Shown here: one piece after another, positions 15,553 through 23,788 of the stretch | Numbering within the stretch: position 1 is the stretch's first letter | Layout: each line of letters begins with the position of its first letter | NCBI GenBank assembly: GCA_900316585.1 | Contig: ONDM01000004.1 | Span: 62,001-126,000, forward strand | DNA: 64,000 nucleotides | DNA from: an uncultured Prevotellaceae bacterium | GTDB taxonomy: Bacteria; Bacteroidota; Bacteroidia; Bacteroidales; Bacteroidaceae | Reading direction: 5' to 3' | Notes under the pieces: generated by a model | Databases searched by the model: none | Told to the model about the DNA's origin: nothing | Seen by the model: only the letters and a program-made list of their open reading frames with translations | Position numbers and translations under genes: made by a program

Positions 15553-17784
15553 ATGCGAAAACTGCTGTTTTTTCTTCTTTGGCTTTCTGCCACCCTTGCA
15601 CAGGCACAAGCTCCCCACGGCATCACAGAAATGAGCCTTCTGCCCGATGTACCCCAGGAAGTATATACCTACCAGGACACCTGCCGTATCCTGGAAGGCC
15701 GTTTCAATGGCACAGGTCCCCAGTTCCTGGTCTACCCCGACGGCAGAGTCACCTCCCGTCAGGCTGTGGAGCTCGTGGCACAGACCGGGCTCGATGAGCT
15801 GGTACACCAGTATGCCGGCAGCGTCATGGTGGTGAACCCCGTAGGAGAGAAGTGGGACAATACCGCCGATTACCAGGCTTACCAGAGCCTCCTGAAACGC
15901 CTCTATGCCTTCATGAACCTCAAGGTCATCGGCATTGGCAGGGGAGCCACTTTCGTGAACCAGACCATCGGTCAGCAGCCAGCCGAGGTAGCCGGACTCG
16001 TGAGCATCCAGGGCCAGCCCGGAAAGCCTACCGGAGCCACCTCACCCGTGCCAGCCTACATCAGCGGGAACCGCAAGACGGCTGCCCAGTACATCCGGCA
16101 GAATGCTGCCCGCCTCACCCACAAGAGCCCCATGCTGGAGCGCTATGTGAACCCCACCGACACCCTCCTGCAGGTGGTGAGCAGCACCCGGAAGGCCAGC
16201 CTGAAAGAGACCGTGGCCGAAGCCTGGGAACAGGTGCTGAGCCACAACTACCGGTTCAACAATTATCGGCATACCTGGTACACCGGAACCCCATACGGTC
16301 AGTACGGAGACTACATGACCGCCCCCTATATCCGTCCCGAAGCCTGGGGTGTGAAACGCGTATCTGTGCGGAAAGACATCACCGGCACGGGCGACTTCAT
16401 CTGGTACGAGTTCCACCCCGAAGCCACCCAGCATGCCCCTGCAGGCACCGTTCCTCTGGTCCTTCTGCTGCACGGCAACAACAATGACCCACGCACCCAG
16501 CAGGAAACCTCCGGTTTCATCGAGCTCTGTGCTCAGGAGAACTTCGTGGTGGCCGAGCTGGAATGGCAGAACAGCCCTGCGTTCATGGGCCTGGACGGTA
16601 TAGAACAGGTGGTGTACTACCTCCTGCGCACCTATCCCCAGCTCGATGCCAGCCGTGTATATGCCGAAGGCCTCTCTGCCGGAGGCTTCACCGCCACGGC
16701 CCTGGGTGTACGGAAGAGCCACCTCTTCGCTGCCGTAGGCTCGCATAGCGGAGGACTCATGCCACAAGGCTACCGCTGGGGCTACAGTGCCCAGGGACTC
16801 CTCACCGAGGCCCGTCAGAAACAGGCAGCAGGCATCCGCATGCCTTACTTCCTCGTCACCGGGCACGACGATGATGCCGTGGTCTATCCCACTGCCCAGA
16901 ACTATGAGAAGAACGCCATCTTCCATGCCTGGCGCCTCTACCAGACCTTGAATGCCATGCCCGTGACGCAGCAGCCCGACTTCAGCGTGGACCCCGTCTT
17001 CGGCATCACCTTGCAGGACCGCCAGCGCACTGCCACCCCACAGGGCATCACCCTGGAGAGTGGCCAGCTCTATTCCGATGGCAAGCCCCTCATCAAGCTT
17101 GTCACCCTCATGGACTGGGGGCACTGGAACTTCCCACCCGATGCCCGCGTCATGTGGGACTACTTCAAGCTCTGGAGCCGAGACCCACAGACCTTGGAGA
17201 GCGTGTATCATGGCAGTTTCTCCACCCCGGAGCAGGTAGAAGCCAGCGTACGCCAGCAGCTGGAGACCTATCCCGCCAGCACCCTGAAAGACCTGTATAA
17301 GAACTTCTTCCAGGATGCCTTCGGACCCGGTCACCTCATGAGCAGCGGCCCCCAGGCTGAGGCCAGTGCCCGTGCCTACCTGGAGCAAGAATGCCAGGAA
17401 GCCCAGCGCGACGGCAACCCCGGTCCACCCTATGAGCTTACCGGCAGCCACGGACGCTTCTATCGCGTGAACCTCTCCGTCATAAACAGCGGTAAGGTAC
17501 CCTTGGACACCTTCCTCGATGCTTTTCTGGCCAGTGCCCGCCAGTTCACCCTTCCCCCGCTGAGCCAGTGGAAGGCAGAGTGGAAAGACACGGAACGCAT
17601 CATCCGCAGCGTGAACCCCCGTCTTCCCGACTTGGAAGCCGACTCTCAGGCCCTGCAAGCCCTGCTGGAGAGCGGACAGTATGCCAGCCATCACAGCACC
17701 GCCTATCAGGAAGCTTACAAGCCCCATTATCGCCTCATAGAAAGTACCATCTTCAGGGAGCGCCTGCTTCCCCTGTTAAAATAG
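15553..17784 (+). CDS. secreted alpha/beta hydrolase with degenerate first domain and uncharacterised C-terminal domain
   Basis: 743 residues from ATG 15553, with signal peptide MRKLLFFLLWLSATLAQAQ. Three parts are visible. Residues of about 25-220 look like an alpha/beta-hydrolase fold whose nucleophile elbow reads G127-I-G-R-G131, so the catalytic Ser is Gly129. Residues of about 265-560 form a second, intact hydrolase domain of the PHB-depolymerase/esterase type, with LLLHGNNND as oxyanion region and GLSAGG carrying Ser375; DDDAVVYP and DWGHWNF are candidate Asp and His regions. Residues of about 570-743 (LKDLYKNFFQDAFGPGHLM, GSHGRFYRVNLSVI) are a domain I do not recognise. The GC content is high. 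It heads an operon with the HD-domain gene 8 bp downstream. Substrate unknown. Confidence 0.75.
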   Translation: MRKLLFFLLWLSATLAQAQAPHGITEMSLLPDVPQEVYTYQDTCRILEGRFNGTGPQFLVYPDGRVTSRQAVELVAQTGLDELVHQYAGSVMVVNPVGEKWDNTADYQAYQSLLKRLYAFMNLKVIGIGRGATFVNQTIGQQPAEVAGLVSIQGQPGKPTGATSPVPAYISGNRKTAAQYIRQNAARLTHKSPMLERYVNPTDTLLQVVSSTRKASLKETVAEAWEQVLSHNYRFNNYRHTWYTGTPYGQYGDYMTAPYIRPEAWGVKRVSVRKDITGTGDFIWYEFHPEATQHAPAGTVPLVLLLHGNNNDPRTQQETSGFIELCAQENFVVAELEWQNSPAFMGLDGIEQVVYYLLRTYPQLDASRVYAEGLSAGGFTATALGVRKSHLFAAVGSHSGGLMPQGYRWGYSAQGLLTEARQKQAAGIRMPYFLVTGHDDDAVVYPTAQNYEKNAIFHAWRLYQTLNAMPVTQQPDFSVDPVFGITLQDRQRTATPQGITLESGQLYSDGKPLIKLVTLMDWGHWNFPPDARVMWDYFKLWSRDPQTLESVYHGSFSTPEQVEASVRQQLETYPASTLKDLYKNFFQDAFGPGHLMSSGPQAEASARAYLEQECQEAQRDGNPGPPYELTGSHGRFYRVNLSVINSGKVPLDTFLDAFLASARQFTLPPLSQWKAEWKDTERIIRSVNPRLPDLEADSQALQALLESGQYASHHSTAYQEAYKPHYRLIESTIFRERLLPLLK

Positions 17785-17792
17785 ATAGAATC

Positions 17793-18419
17793 ATGGATCA
17801 GAAAACCAACAAAGAAGAATTTCTCCGCCTCCTGCGCAGCACCGGCCGCGAAGGAGTAGAAGACCTCATACAGGAGCTGGAACGCCTAGGCTTCTTCACC
17901 GCTCCTGCCAGTGCCGGCCATCACCTCAATACCGAGGGAGGCCTGGTGCAGCACAGCCTGAACGTGTGTCGCGTGGCCCTTCGCCTGCGCGATGAGATGG
18001 AAGCCCTGTGCCCCGCCATCAAAGGTCAGTGCCCCGACGACAGTGTCATCTTGGCCAGCCTCCTGCACGACGTATGCAAGGCCGACGTCTATAAACGCAC
18101 CGTGAAACGCCGCAAGAACGCCCTGGGCCAGTGGGAAGATGCCGAAGGCTACAGGTGCAGTTACCGCGATTTCCCCATGGGTCACGGAGAGAAGAGCGTG
18201 ATAGTGCTCCTCTGTTCCGGCCTTCAGCTCACCGATGAAGAGATGCTAGCCATACGCTGGCACATGGGTGCCTGGGAGCTCCCCATGCAGAGTTTCGAGT
18301 CGGAGCGCAACCTAGACACTGCCCGCACCCTTTACCCCCTGTGTGTCATTATCCAGTGTGCCGACGGTTTGGCAGCCAGCATTTTGGAGACCACCCCACA
18401 AGATTTAGAAAGTTTATAA
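17793..18419 (+). CDS. HD-domain phosphohydrolase
   Basis: 208 residues from ATG 17793. The metal-binding HD signature is seen as H-x-x-x-T-E-G-G-L-V-Q-H-S-L near residues 43-56 and LLHDVCK near 88-95, followed by further histidines (DFPMGHGEK, IRWHMGAWE). The layout resembles the YfbR/TraI-type HD hydrolases that act on nucleotides or nucleic acids; the substrate is not evident. An in-frame upstream extension (from 17568) lies wholly within the hydrolase gene and is rejected. The gene is 8 bp after the hydrolase and 23 bp before a membrane-protein gene, so it is part of one operon. Confidence 0.85.
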   Translation: MDQKTNKEEFLRLLRSTGREGVEDLIQELERLGFFTAPASAGHHLNTEGGLVQHSLNVCRVALRLRDEMEALCPAIKGQCPDDSVILASLLHDVCKADVYKRTVKRRKNALGQWEDAEGYRCSYRDFPMGHGEKSVIVLLCSGLQLTDEEMLAIRWHMGAWELPMQSFESERNLDTARTLYPLCVIIQCADGLAASILETTPQDLESL

Positions 18420-18442
18420 ACGAACTAAAAAACACAGATACG

Positions 18443-18874
18443 ATGGAAGCCAGTTGGTTATGGAACAGAAAGGCAGCGCTCCGTGAGGGTCAGCTGCAGG
18501 TAGGCCCCACCCGCATGGTCATTGGCCTTTTTTCCCTGCTATGTGCAGGCATTTTTCTCATGGGCGGTCTGTTGCCCGAAGGCTTGTTGCCCGCCCTCCT
18601 GGGTTTGGCAGCCACCGTGGTAGCCCAGCCCCTGCTTTACAAGTTGTTGTGCCACGTCACCCACCAGCGCCTAGCCATCAAGCCCCGTTCCAGGATAGCC
18701 CTCATCGTTCAGGGCCTGTTCTTCCTGGCCATCATTACCCAGCTGGGTTACAATGAGGCTCCCGGCCGGGTGAACTTCTGGGTGCTCATCGTGGGTTATC
18801 TGCTCAGTGCCGGACTGGCAGTGCTGCTGAGCAGGTGGGTATGTATTCCAGCTCCGGAGGAGAAAGAAAAGTAG
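18443..18874 (+). CDS. small integral membrane protein, function unknown
   Basis: 143 residues from ATG 18443. Four hydrophobic segments are visible (about 25-45, 48-66, 83-103 and 110-130), separated by short basic loops, and the C-terminus is acidic (PAPEEKEK). I recognise no family. It lies between the HD-domain gene (23 bp) and crcB (6 bp), so it is expressed with them. A link to fluoride or ion handling is only a guess from position. Confidence 0.7.
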   Translation: MEASWLWNRKAALREGQLQVGPTRMVIGLFSLLCAGIFLMGGLLPEGLLPALLGLAATVVAQPLLYKLLCHVTHQRLAIKPRSRIALIVQGLFFLAIITQLGYNEAPGRVNFWVLIVGYLLSAGLAVLLSRWVCIPAPEEKEK

Positions 18875-18880
18875 AGAATC

Positions 18881-19249
18881 ATGATAAAAGACCTCCTTTT
18901 AGTAGGTTTAGGCAGCGGGTTAGGCGGCATGTGCCGTTACCTTGTTTCCCAGTTGCTGGTTACCACCCAGAACGGTTTCCCTTGGGGGACCTTCACGGTG
19001 AATATAGTGGGCAGTCTGCTCATCGGCCTCCTTTGGGGGCTCAGCAGCCGCTTTCCTAGCTTGTCTCCAGTCCTTACCCTGCTGTTCATGGTAGGTTTCT
19101 GTGGAGGTTTTACCACCTTTTCCACCTTCTCCAGGGAGGGCCTTTCCCTGCTGCAGACGCAGAACTACACCCTTTTCCTGCTTTACACCCTGGGCAGTGT
19201 GGTGCTGGGAATTCTAGCCGTGATGGTGGGGTATTTTGGGGGGAAATAA
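18881..19249 (+). CDS. crcB: fluoride ion channel CrcB/Fluc
   Basis: 122 residues with four membrane helices, the usual size of this family. Signature stretches are present: GGMCRYLVSQL in helix 1, FPWGTFTVNIVGSLLIGLLWG with the pore Asn in helix 2, and GFCGGFTTFSTFSREGLSLL with the FTTFS phenylalanine box in helix 3. CrcB forms dual-topology dimers that export fluoride and protect enolase and pyrophosphatase. It is the last gene of the operon starting at 15553 and is followed by a strong terminator. No fluoride riboswitch was seen before the operon. Confidence 0.95.
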   Translation: MIKDLLLVGLGSGLGGMCRYLVSQLLVTTQNGFPWGTFTVNIVGSLLIGLLWGLSSRFPSLSPVLTLLFMVGFCGGFTTFSTFSREGLSLLQTQNYTLFLLYTLGSVVLGILAVMVGYFGGK

Positions 19250-19268
19250 AGATTTATATCATTCTGAT

Positions 19269-19303
19269 AAAAGTCTTTTCCCATGCAAGGAAAAGGCTTT
19301 TTT
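19269..19303 (+). terminator. rho-independent terminator after crcB
   Basis: AAGTCTTTTCC (19271-19281) pairs with GGAAAAGGCTT (19289-19299) with one mismatch, and a run of T follows (to 19303). Confidence 0.75.
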
Positions 19304-19353
19304 AATTGATCATACTTAAAATTCGTACGCATCATTATTAAAATACGTATGTG

Positions 19354-19389
19354 TATTTATTAAAATCCACATGTATATTTTAATAAATA
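19354..19389. repeat. AT-rich inverted repeat upstream of the DUF2851 gene
   Basis: TATTTATTAAAAT at 19354-19366 and ATTTTAATAAATA at 19377-19389 are perfect inverted copies with a 10-bp loop. A related sequence (ATTATTAAAATACGTATGTG) just upstream at about 19335 makes a partial direct repeat. The stretch 19304-19516 has no gene; this repeat and the promoter at 19475 are all I see in it. Confidence 0.55.
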
Positions 19390-19474
19390 TGTGTGTAGAT
19401 TTAAGTTTTCTTTTACTAGAAAATACATTTTTGTTCATTGTTGCTATGGTTATCTTTTAGTAGAAAAAAGGAAA

Positions 19475-19482
19475 TATATTTG
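19475..19482 (+). promoter_or_regulatory. -7 promoter element for DUF2851-dprA
   Basis: TATATTTG matches TAnnTTTG and predicts a start near 19489, about 28 nt before ATG 19517. A second match (TATTTTTG, 19502-19509) is too close to the ATG to be the main one. Confidence 0.5.
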
Positions 19483-19516
19483 CGAAGTTCATATTTTTCT
19501 GTATTTTTGCCGTTGG

Positions 19517-20821
19517 ATGTTGAAAGAGGACTTGCTTCATTTTATTTGGAAGCACCGTTTTCTTCCATTGAAAGAATTGAAAACGGTTACCGGACAACCA
19601 CTGGAAGTTATTGACCCAGGCTTGCACAACATCGATGCAGGACCTGACTTCCTCAACGCTAAAGTTAAAATAGGTTCTACCGTTTGGGTAGGAAATGTTG
19701 AAATTCACATCAATGCAGCGGACTGGTATCTACACCGGCATCATAAAAATCCAGCTTATGATACCGTGGTACTTCACGTTGTTCTCGAAGGTGAGCAAGA
19801 GGTCAAAAATTCAAAGGGAGAATCTATCCCGCAGTTAATCATTCAGATTCCTGATTATCTTCAGGAGCGTTACAAATTCTTGATAAAAGTAAGCAAGGAA
19901 CTTATTCCTTGCCGTTCTTCTTTTCCGCATTTGAGTAGGTTGGAGATTCATTCGTGGATGGAACGATTATTGGTGGAACGTTTGGAAGATCGCTACCATC
20001 GTATTCAAGGATATTTTAAGGATTCCGAATACAATTGGAACACTGTGTTTTTCATAACTTTAGCCAGGGCATTCGGTTTTGGAAAGAACAGTGATGCATT
20101 TGAATGTTGGGCAAAAAATTTGCCTTATGCACAGCTTATCAAGCACAGTTCGAATTTATTTGAGATAGAAGCTGTTTTCTTTGGGACTGCTGGACTATTG
20201 CAGAAAGAATCCATGCCGGAACATTTTTGGAACAAATCTATTGATGGGGCTCAGTATTATGATGCTCTTTTACAGGAGTATACCTACCTTAAACACAAGT
20301 ATGGTCTGAAGGAAATGGACTTCACATTATGGAAATACTTGCGTACCAGACCTTATAATTTCCCTCATGTCCGTATAGCACAATTGGCTGCTTTGTATAG
20401 GCTTTTTTGTTATAAGGTAAGCGAATTGTTGGAAGGGAAAATAGATTTTGCCTTAGAGCTAAAGTCACTCAAGTTCACTCGTTATTGGAGTTCGCATTAT
20501 TGTTTCAGTTCACCAGTTGAAAGTCAGCTTTTTAAACTCACGGATAGAAGCCTTCAGCTGCTGGAAATGAATTGCATTATTCCACTTATCTATGCTTTAG
20601 GAAAATACAGGGGAGAAGAAAATCACATGCAATTGGCTATTGATAAACTTAACTCGCTAAAGCCTGAATCAAATCAGATTATCAGGGTCTGGATGGAAAG
20701 TGGGATTGAGGTGAAAACTGCAGCAGATACACAGGCTTTGCTTCAGCTTCAAAGGCAGTATTGTGATAGGAAAGATTGTTTAAGATGCCGTTTCGGCATG
20801 GAATATTTAAGATGTAAATGA
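19517..20821 (+). CDS. DUF2851 family protein
   Basis: 434 residues from ATG 19517. The N-terminus (LHFIWKHRFLPLKELKTVTGQPLEVIDPGLHNIDAGPDFLNAKVKIGSTVWVGNVEIHINAADWYLHRHHKNPAYDTVVLHVVLEGE) is the highly conserved core of DUF2851, with clustered acidic and His residues. The C-terminus carries a Cys cluster (CDRKDCLRCRFGMEYLRCK). The function of the family is not established; the N-terminal acidic/His pattern has a nuclease-like look, which I note as a guess. The longer frame from 19391 begins upstream of the promoter and adds a residue stretch unlike the family. The stop overlaps the dprA start (ATGA), so the two are translationally coupled; dprA processes incoming single-stranded DNA. Confidence 0.85.
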   Translation: MLKEDLLHFIWKHRFLPLKELKTVTGQPLEVIDPGLHNIDAGPDFLNAKVKIGSTVWVGNVEIHINAADWYLHRHHKNPAYDTVVLHVVLEGEQEVKNSKGESIPQLIIQIPDYLQERYKFLIKVSKELIPCRSSFPHLSRLEIHSWMERLLVERLEDRYHRIQGYFKDSEYNWNTVFFITLARAFGFGKNSDAFECWAKNLPYAQLIKHSSNLFEIEAVFFGTAGLLQKESMPEHFWNKSIDGAQYYDALLQEYTYLKHKYGLKEMDFTLWKYLRTRPYNFPHVRIAQLAALYRLFCYKVSELLEGKIDFALELKSLKFTRYWSSHYCFSSPVESQLFKLTDRSLQLLEMNCIIPLIYALGKYRGEENHMQLAIDKLNSLKPESNQIIRVWMESGIEVKTAADTQALLQLQRQYCDRKDCLRCRFGMEYLRCK

Positions 20822-21930
20822 ACCAGAATGAATTACTTTATGCCATGGCTTTGACTCGTATTCCGACAATAGGGAATATTTGGGCCTTGGCACTTTATCA
20901 TGCGGCAGGGAGTGCCACCACTTTATTTGAAAACTATAAAGAGGTGAAAAGTCTGATACCAGAAGTATCAGACAAAATGCAAGATATCTTACTGGATTAT
21001 CCACTTTATGTAGAGGAGGTGAAACCTGAATTGGAATTCATGGAACGATATCAGATACGTGGAATGGTATTTGGTGATGATGAATATCCTTTACGTTTGC
21101 GTGAATGCGCTGATGCTCCTTTAGTTCTTTTCTTTAAAGGTGTACAAGGATTTGATTTGAACAGACGTAGAATAATCAGTATAGTAGGAACACGTAGGTG
21201 CACTGAATATGGAAAAGACTTATGCCGTTCCTTTTTGACAGATTTGTCAAAGGCAGACCCAGATATTTTAGTGGTGAGTGGATTAGCTTATGGTATTGAT
21301 GCTCATGCGCATGAAAATGCGCTAAAAAATCAGATGGATACGGTAGGGGTACTTGCCCATGGATTGGACCGTATTTATCCACAATCGAACAGAGGCTTAG
21401 CTAGTAGAGTGGTAGAGCAAGGTGGCTTATTAACGGAGTATTTCTCTGGCACAGATCCTGATGCTTTTAATTTTGTCCAAAGAAATCGGATAGTAGCAGG
21501 CATGTCTGATTGTTGCATTGTAGTGGAAAGTGATGAGAAAGGAGGATCGCTTATTACAGCGGATTTAGCTCAGGGTTATCATCGTGATGTCTTTGCATTT
21601 CCTGGGCGTGTTACAGATCGTTTTTCACGGGGATGTAATAATCTGATAGAGCAAAATGTAGCTGCGATGTTGACTGGTGCTGATTCTTTTATGAAATTAA
21701 TGCGATGGGATGCTGAAACACCGAAAATAATTCAGACGGAGATGTTTCCTGAGCTTACACCAGATGAAGAGAAAATTGTAGAGGTATTAAGGGATACTGA
21801 AGGCTTGCAGATTAACGTCTTGTCAGTTCGGTGCAATTTGCCTATGCATAAACTAACTTCTTGTTTGCTTGGTCTTGAGATGAAAGGAATGGTAAGGTCT
21901 TTGGTAGGGGGAACGTACCGGCTTCTTTAG
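20818..21930 (+). CDS. dprA: DNA-processing protein DprA (Smf)
   Basis: 370 residues. An N-terminal helix-hairpin/SAM-like region (ALTRIPTIGNIWALALYHAAGSATTLFENY) is followed by the Rossmann-type DprA core at about 75-290: IISIVGTRRCTEYG, DILVVSGLAYGIDAHAHENAL, GVLAHGLDRIYPQSNRGLA, NFVQRNRIVAGMSDCCIVVESDEKGGSLITADLA. The C-terminus (about 305-370) is a winged-helix domain. DprA binds single-stranded DNA and loads RecA during transformation or related DNA uptake. It overlaps the DUF2851 gene by 4 bp and converges with the M16 peptidase gene. ComM, another transformation protein, is at 32340 but in a separate unit. Confidence 0.97.
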   Translation: MNQNELLYAMALTRIPTIGNIWALALYHAAGSATTLFENYKEVKSLIPEVSDKMQDILLDYPLYVEEVKPELEFMERYQIRGMVFGDDEYPLRLRECADAPLVLFFKGVQGFDLNRRRIISIVGTRRCTEYGKDLCRSFLTDLSKADPDILVVSGLAYGIDAHAHENALKNQMDTVGVLAHGLDRIYPQSNRGLASRVVEQGGLLTEYFSGTDPDAFNFVQRNRIVAGMSDCCIVVESDEKGGSLITADLAQGYHRDVFAFPGRVTDRFSRGCNNLIEQNVAAMLTGADSFMKLMRWDAETPKIIQTEMFPELTPDEEKIVEVLRDTEGLQINVLSVRCNLPMHKLTSCLLGLEMKGMVRSLVGGTYRLL

Positions 21931-21938
21931 CTCTCCCT

Positions 21939-23162
21939 CTACACATACTCCAGCAATGACAGCCTCTCCAGCTGGAAGAGCTCCTGGGCAGTCTCCTGAA
22001 TAACCTGCGGGGTGAGGGCATCGATGCGCTGGAAAATGTCGGACACGGTCTCTACCACACCGTAGTGCAGGTAAGCCTTGGCAGTGTCTATGATGGTGTT
22101 CTCAAAATTGTCGCAACTCACACCTATCTGGCCCTTGATCTGCTTCTGGGCAGCACGGAGCTGAGCAGGGGTGAGGGGCTCCTGGGCAAACTGCTGTAAC
22201 TCCCGGTGGCAAAGCTCCAGGCAATGGTCCACGTCGTGGGCATCGCAACCGAAATAGATGCTGAACACGCCAGTATCTGTGTAGCTGCTCAGGTTACTCT
22301 CTACGGTATAGACCAGACCTCGGCGCTCCCGGAGGCTCACGTTAAGCCGGCTGTTCATGCCGGGACCGCCTAGCATGTTGTTAAGCAGGTACAGGGGGGT
22401 GCGGTGCGGATTGCCGGCCGGATAACTGCGGGTGCCTAGCATGACGTGCGCCTGATGGGTGCCGCGCTGCTGGCGCTGGCGCAGGGGCTGGTATGGTGGG
22501 GGACTGGTGCGTTCCTCTCGCTGCCACTGGGGGAACTGAAGGCGACTGAGCAGGCGGTCCAGCTCACTTACTACCTGCTGGAAGGGGATGTCGCCCCGAA
22601 GGAAGAATATCATGTTCTGGGGCTGGTAGTAACGCTGATAAAAGCGCATGACGTGCTCCGTGCGGTAGGAACGGAGGCTGCTAGGATGGCCCAGGATGTT
22701 ACGGCCCAGGGGGTGGCCGTGGAACACCAGGTCTTCAAAATCGTCGAAAATCTGCTCACTGGGAGTGTCCTGGTAGCTCTCTATCTCATCGCACACTACT
22801 TCTACCTCCCGGTCCATCTCCCGCTGAGGGAAAGTGCTCTGGAACACTATGTCGGTGAGCAGCTCGGCAGCCCGGCGGAAATGCTCACTCATGAAGGCGG
22901 CATAGATCACGGTCTCTTCCTTGTTGGTAAAGGCGTTAAGGTCGCCCCCCACTGCCTCCATGCGGTTCAGGATGTGCCAGGCACGGCGGTGACGGGTGCC
23001 CTTGAAGAGCAGGTGCTCCAGGTAATGGGCCATGCCGCTCTCCTGCTCCAGCTCATCGCGCGTGCCGCAATCTACCACAAAGCCACAGTAGGCCACCGGG
23101 GTGGGACTGGGACTGTGCAGGATGCGAAGGCCGCAAGGTAAGGTAAATGTGCTGTATGCCAT
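21939..23162 (-). CDS. M16-family zinc metalloprotease (PqqL/MPP-like)
   Basis: 407 residues, near the usual single-unit length for bacterial M16B peptidases. The inverted zinc motif HxxEH is H46-Y-L-E49-H50 within GMAHYLEHLLFKGTRHR; the third ligand is expected in EVVCDEIESYQDTPSE. The C-terminal half has the family's RGLVYTVESNLSSYTDTGVFSIYFG stretch. No signal peptide is apparent, so it is probably cytoplasmic. It is read divergently from the LOG-family gene and converges on dprA with an 8-bp gap. Confidence 0.92.
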   Translation of the reverse strand: MAYSTFTLPCGLRILHSPSPTPVAYCGFVVDCGTRDELEQESGMAHYLEHLLFKGTRHRRAWHILNRMEAVGGDLNAFTNKEETVIYAAFMSEHFRRAAELLTDIVFQSTFPQREMDREVEVVCDEIESYQDTPSEQIFDDFEDLVFHGHPLGRNILGHPSSLRSYRTEHVMRFYQRYYQPQNMIFFLRGDIPFQQVVSELDRLLSRLQFPQWQREERTSPPPYQPLRQRQQRGTHQAHVMLGTRSYPAGNPHRTPLYLLNNMLGGPGMNSRLNVSLRERRGLVYTVESNLSSYTDTGVFSIYFGCDAHDVDHCLELCHRELQQFAQEPLTPAQLRAAQKQIKGQIGVSCDNFENTIIDTAKAYLHYGVVETVSDIFQRIDALTPQVIQETAQELFQLERLSLLEYV

Positions 23163-23184
23163 ACTTTTTTTATATCAGTGGCTG

Positions 23185-23217
23185 CAAAATTACAAATTTT
23201 CTCTTTATCTTTGCAAA
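23185..23217 (-). promoter_or_regulatory. promoter of the M16 peptidase gene, overlapping a divergent promoter
   Basis: Minus-strand -7 TAATTTTG is at 23192-23185 and a -33 TTTG at 23217-23214, 21 bp apart. The -33 region lies directly beside the -7 element of the divergent LOG gene (23206-23213), so the two promoters share DNA. Confidence 0.55.
23206..23213 (+). promoter_or_regulatory. -7 promoter element of the LOG gene operon
   Basis: TATCTTTG matches TAnnTTTG, 20 bp before ATG 23233. No clear -33 TTTG was found. Confidence 0.55.
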
Positions 23218-23232
23218 AAATAGGATTGTACT

Positions 23233-23769
23233 ATGGATAAAATAGGTGTTTTCTGCTCCGCTGCAGCCGATTTGCCCGCTTCTTATACCCAGGCGGCAAA
23301 GGATTTGGGCACGTGGATAGGGGAGAACCACAAGACACTGGTCTATGGAGGTACCTGGAAAGGGCTCATGGGTGTGATAGGCATGGCCTGCAAGGAGGCC
23401 GGCGGTCAGCTCTATGGCATCTACCCGCACTACATGGAGGGAAAGGGATTCATAGAGACGGAACTGGATGTGTGCTTCCCTACTGCCGGATTGGCTGACA
23501 GGAAGGACCTGCTCATCCTGAACAGCGATGTGCTGGTGGCACTGCCGGGGGGCATAGGCACGCTGGATGAGGCGCTGACCACCATGGGCATGGCAGCCGC
23601 AGGGGAGATGGACAAGCAGATCATCTTCCTGAACGTGGATGGGTTCTGGCAGCCGGTAATAGATTTCATGGAACAGCTGCACCGCATGGGTATGCTGAGG
23701 CATGAGCCGGGGCACTACTTCCAGGTGGCTGGCAGCGTGGAGGAACTGATAAAAATGATAACTGACTAA
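23233..23769 (+). CDS. LOG family protein (TIGR00730; nucleoside 5'-monophosphate phosphoribohydrolase-like)
   Basis: 178 residues. The family motif PGGxGTxxE is present as PGGIGTLDEA near 97-106, and the Rossmann start VFCSAAADLPASYTQAAKDLG and VYGGTWKGLMGVIG fit the fold. LOG proteins cleave cytokinin or other nucleoside monophosphates to base and ribose 5-phosphate; the bacterial substrate is often not known. It is the first gene of a short operon with the DUF4412-like gene 19 bp downstream. Confidence 0.93.
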   Translation: MDKIGVFCSAAADLPASYTQAAKDLGTWIGENHKTLVYGGTWKGLMGVIGMACKEAGGQLYGIYPHYMEGKGFIETELDVCFPTAGLADRKDLLILNSDVLVALPGGIGTLDEALTTMGMAAAGEMDKQIIFLNVDGFWQPVIDFMEQLHRMGMLRHEPGHYFQVAGSVEELIKMITD

Positions 23770-23788
23770 AACTTAAAAAACAAATAAA

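Noticed and set aside
16042..17727. A 561-codon minus-strand frame opposite the hydrolase gene
   Set aside because: Gly/Val/His-rich translation without motifs; the plus strand carries a signal peptide and hydrolase motifs.
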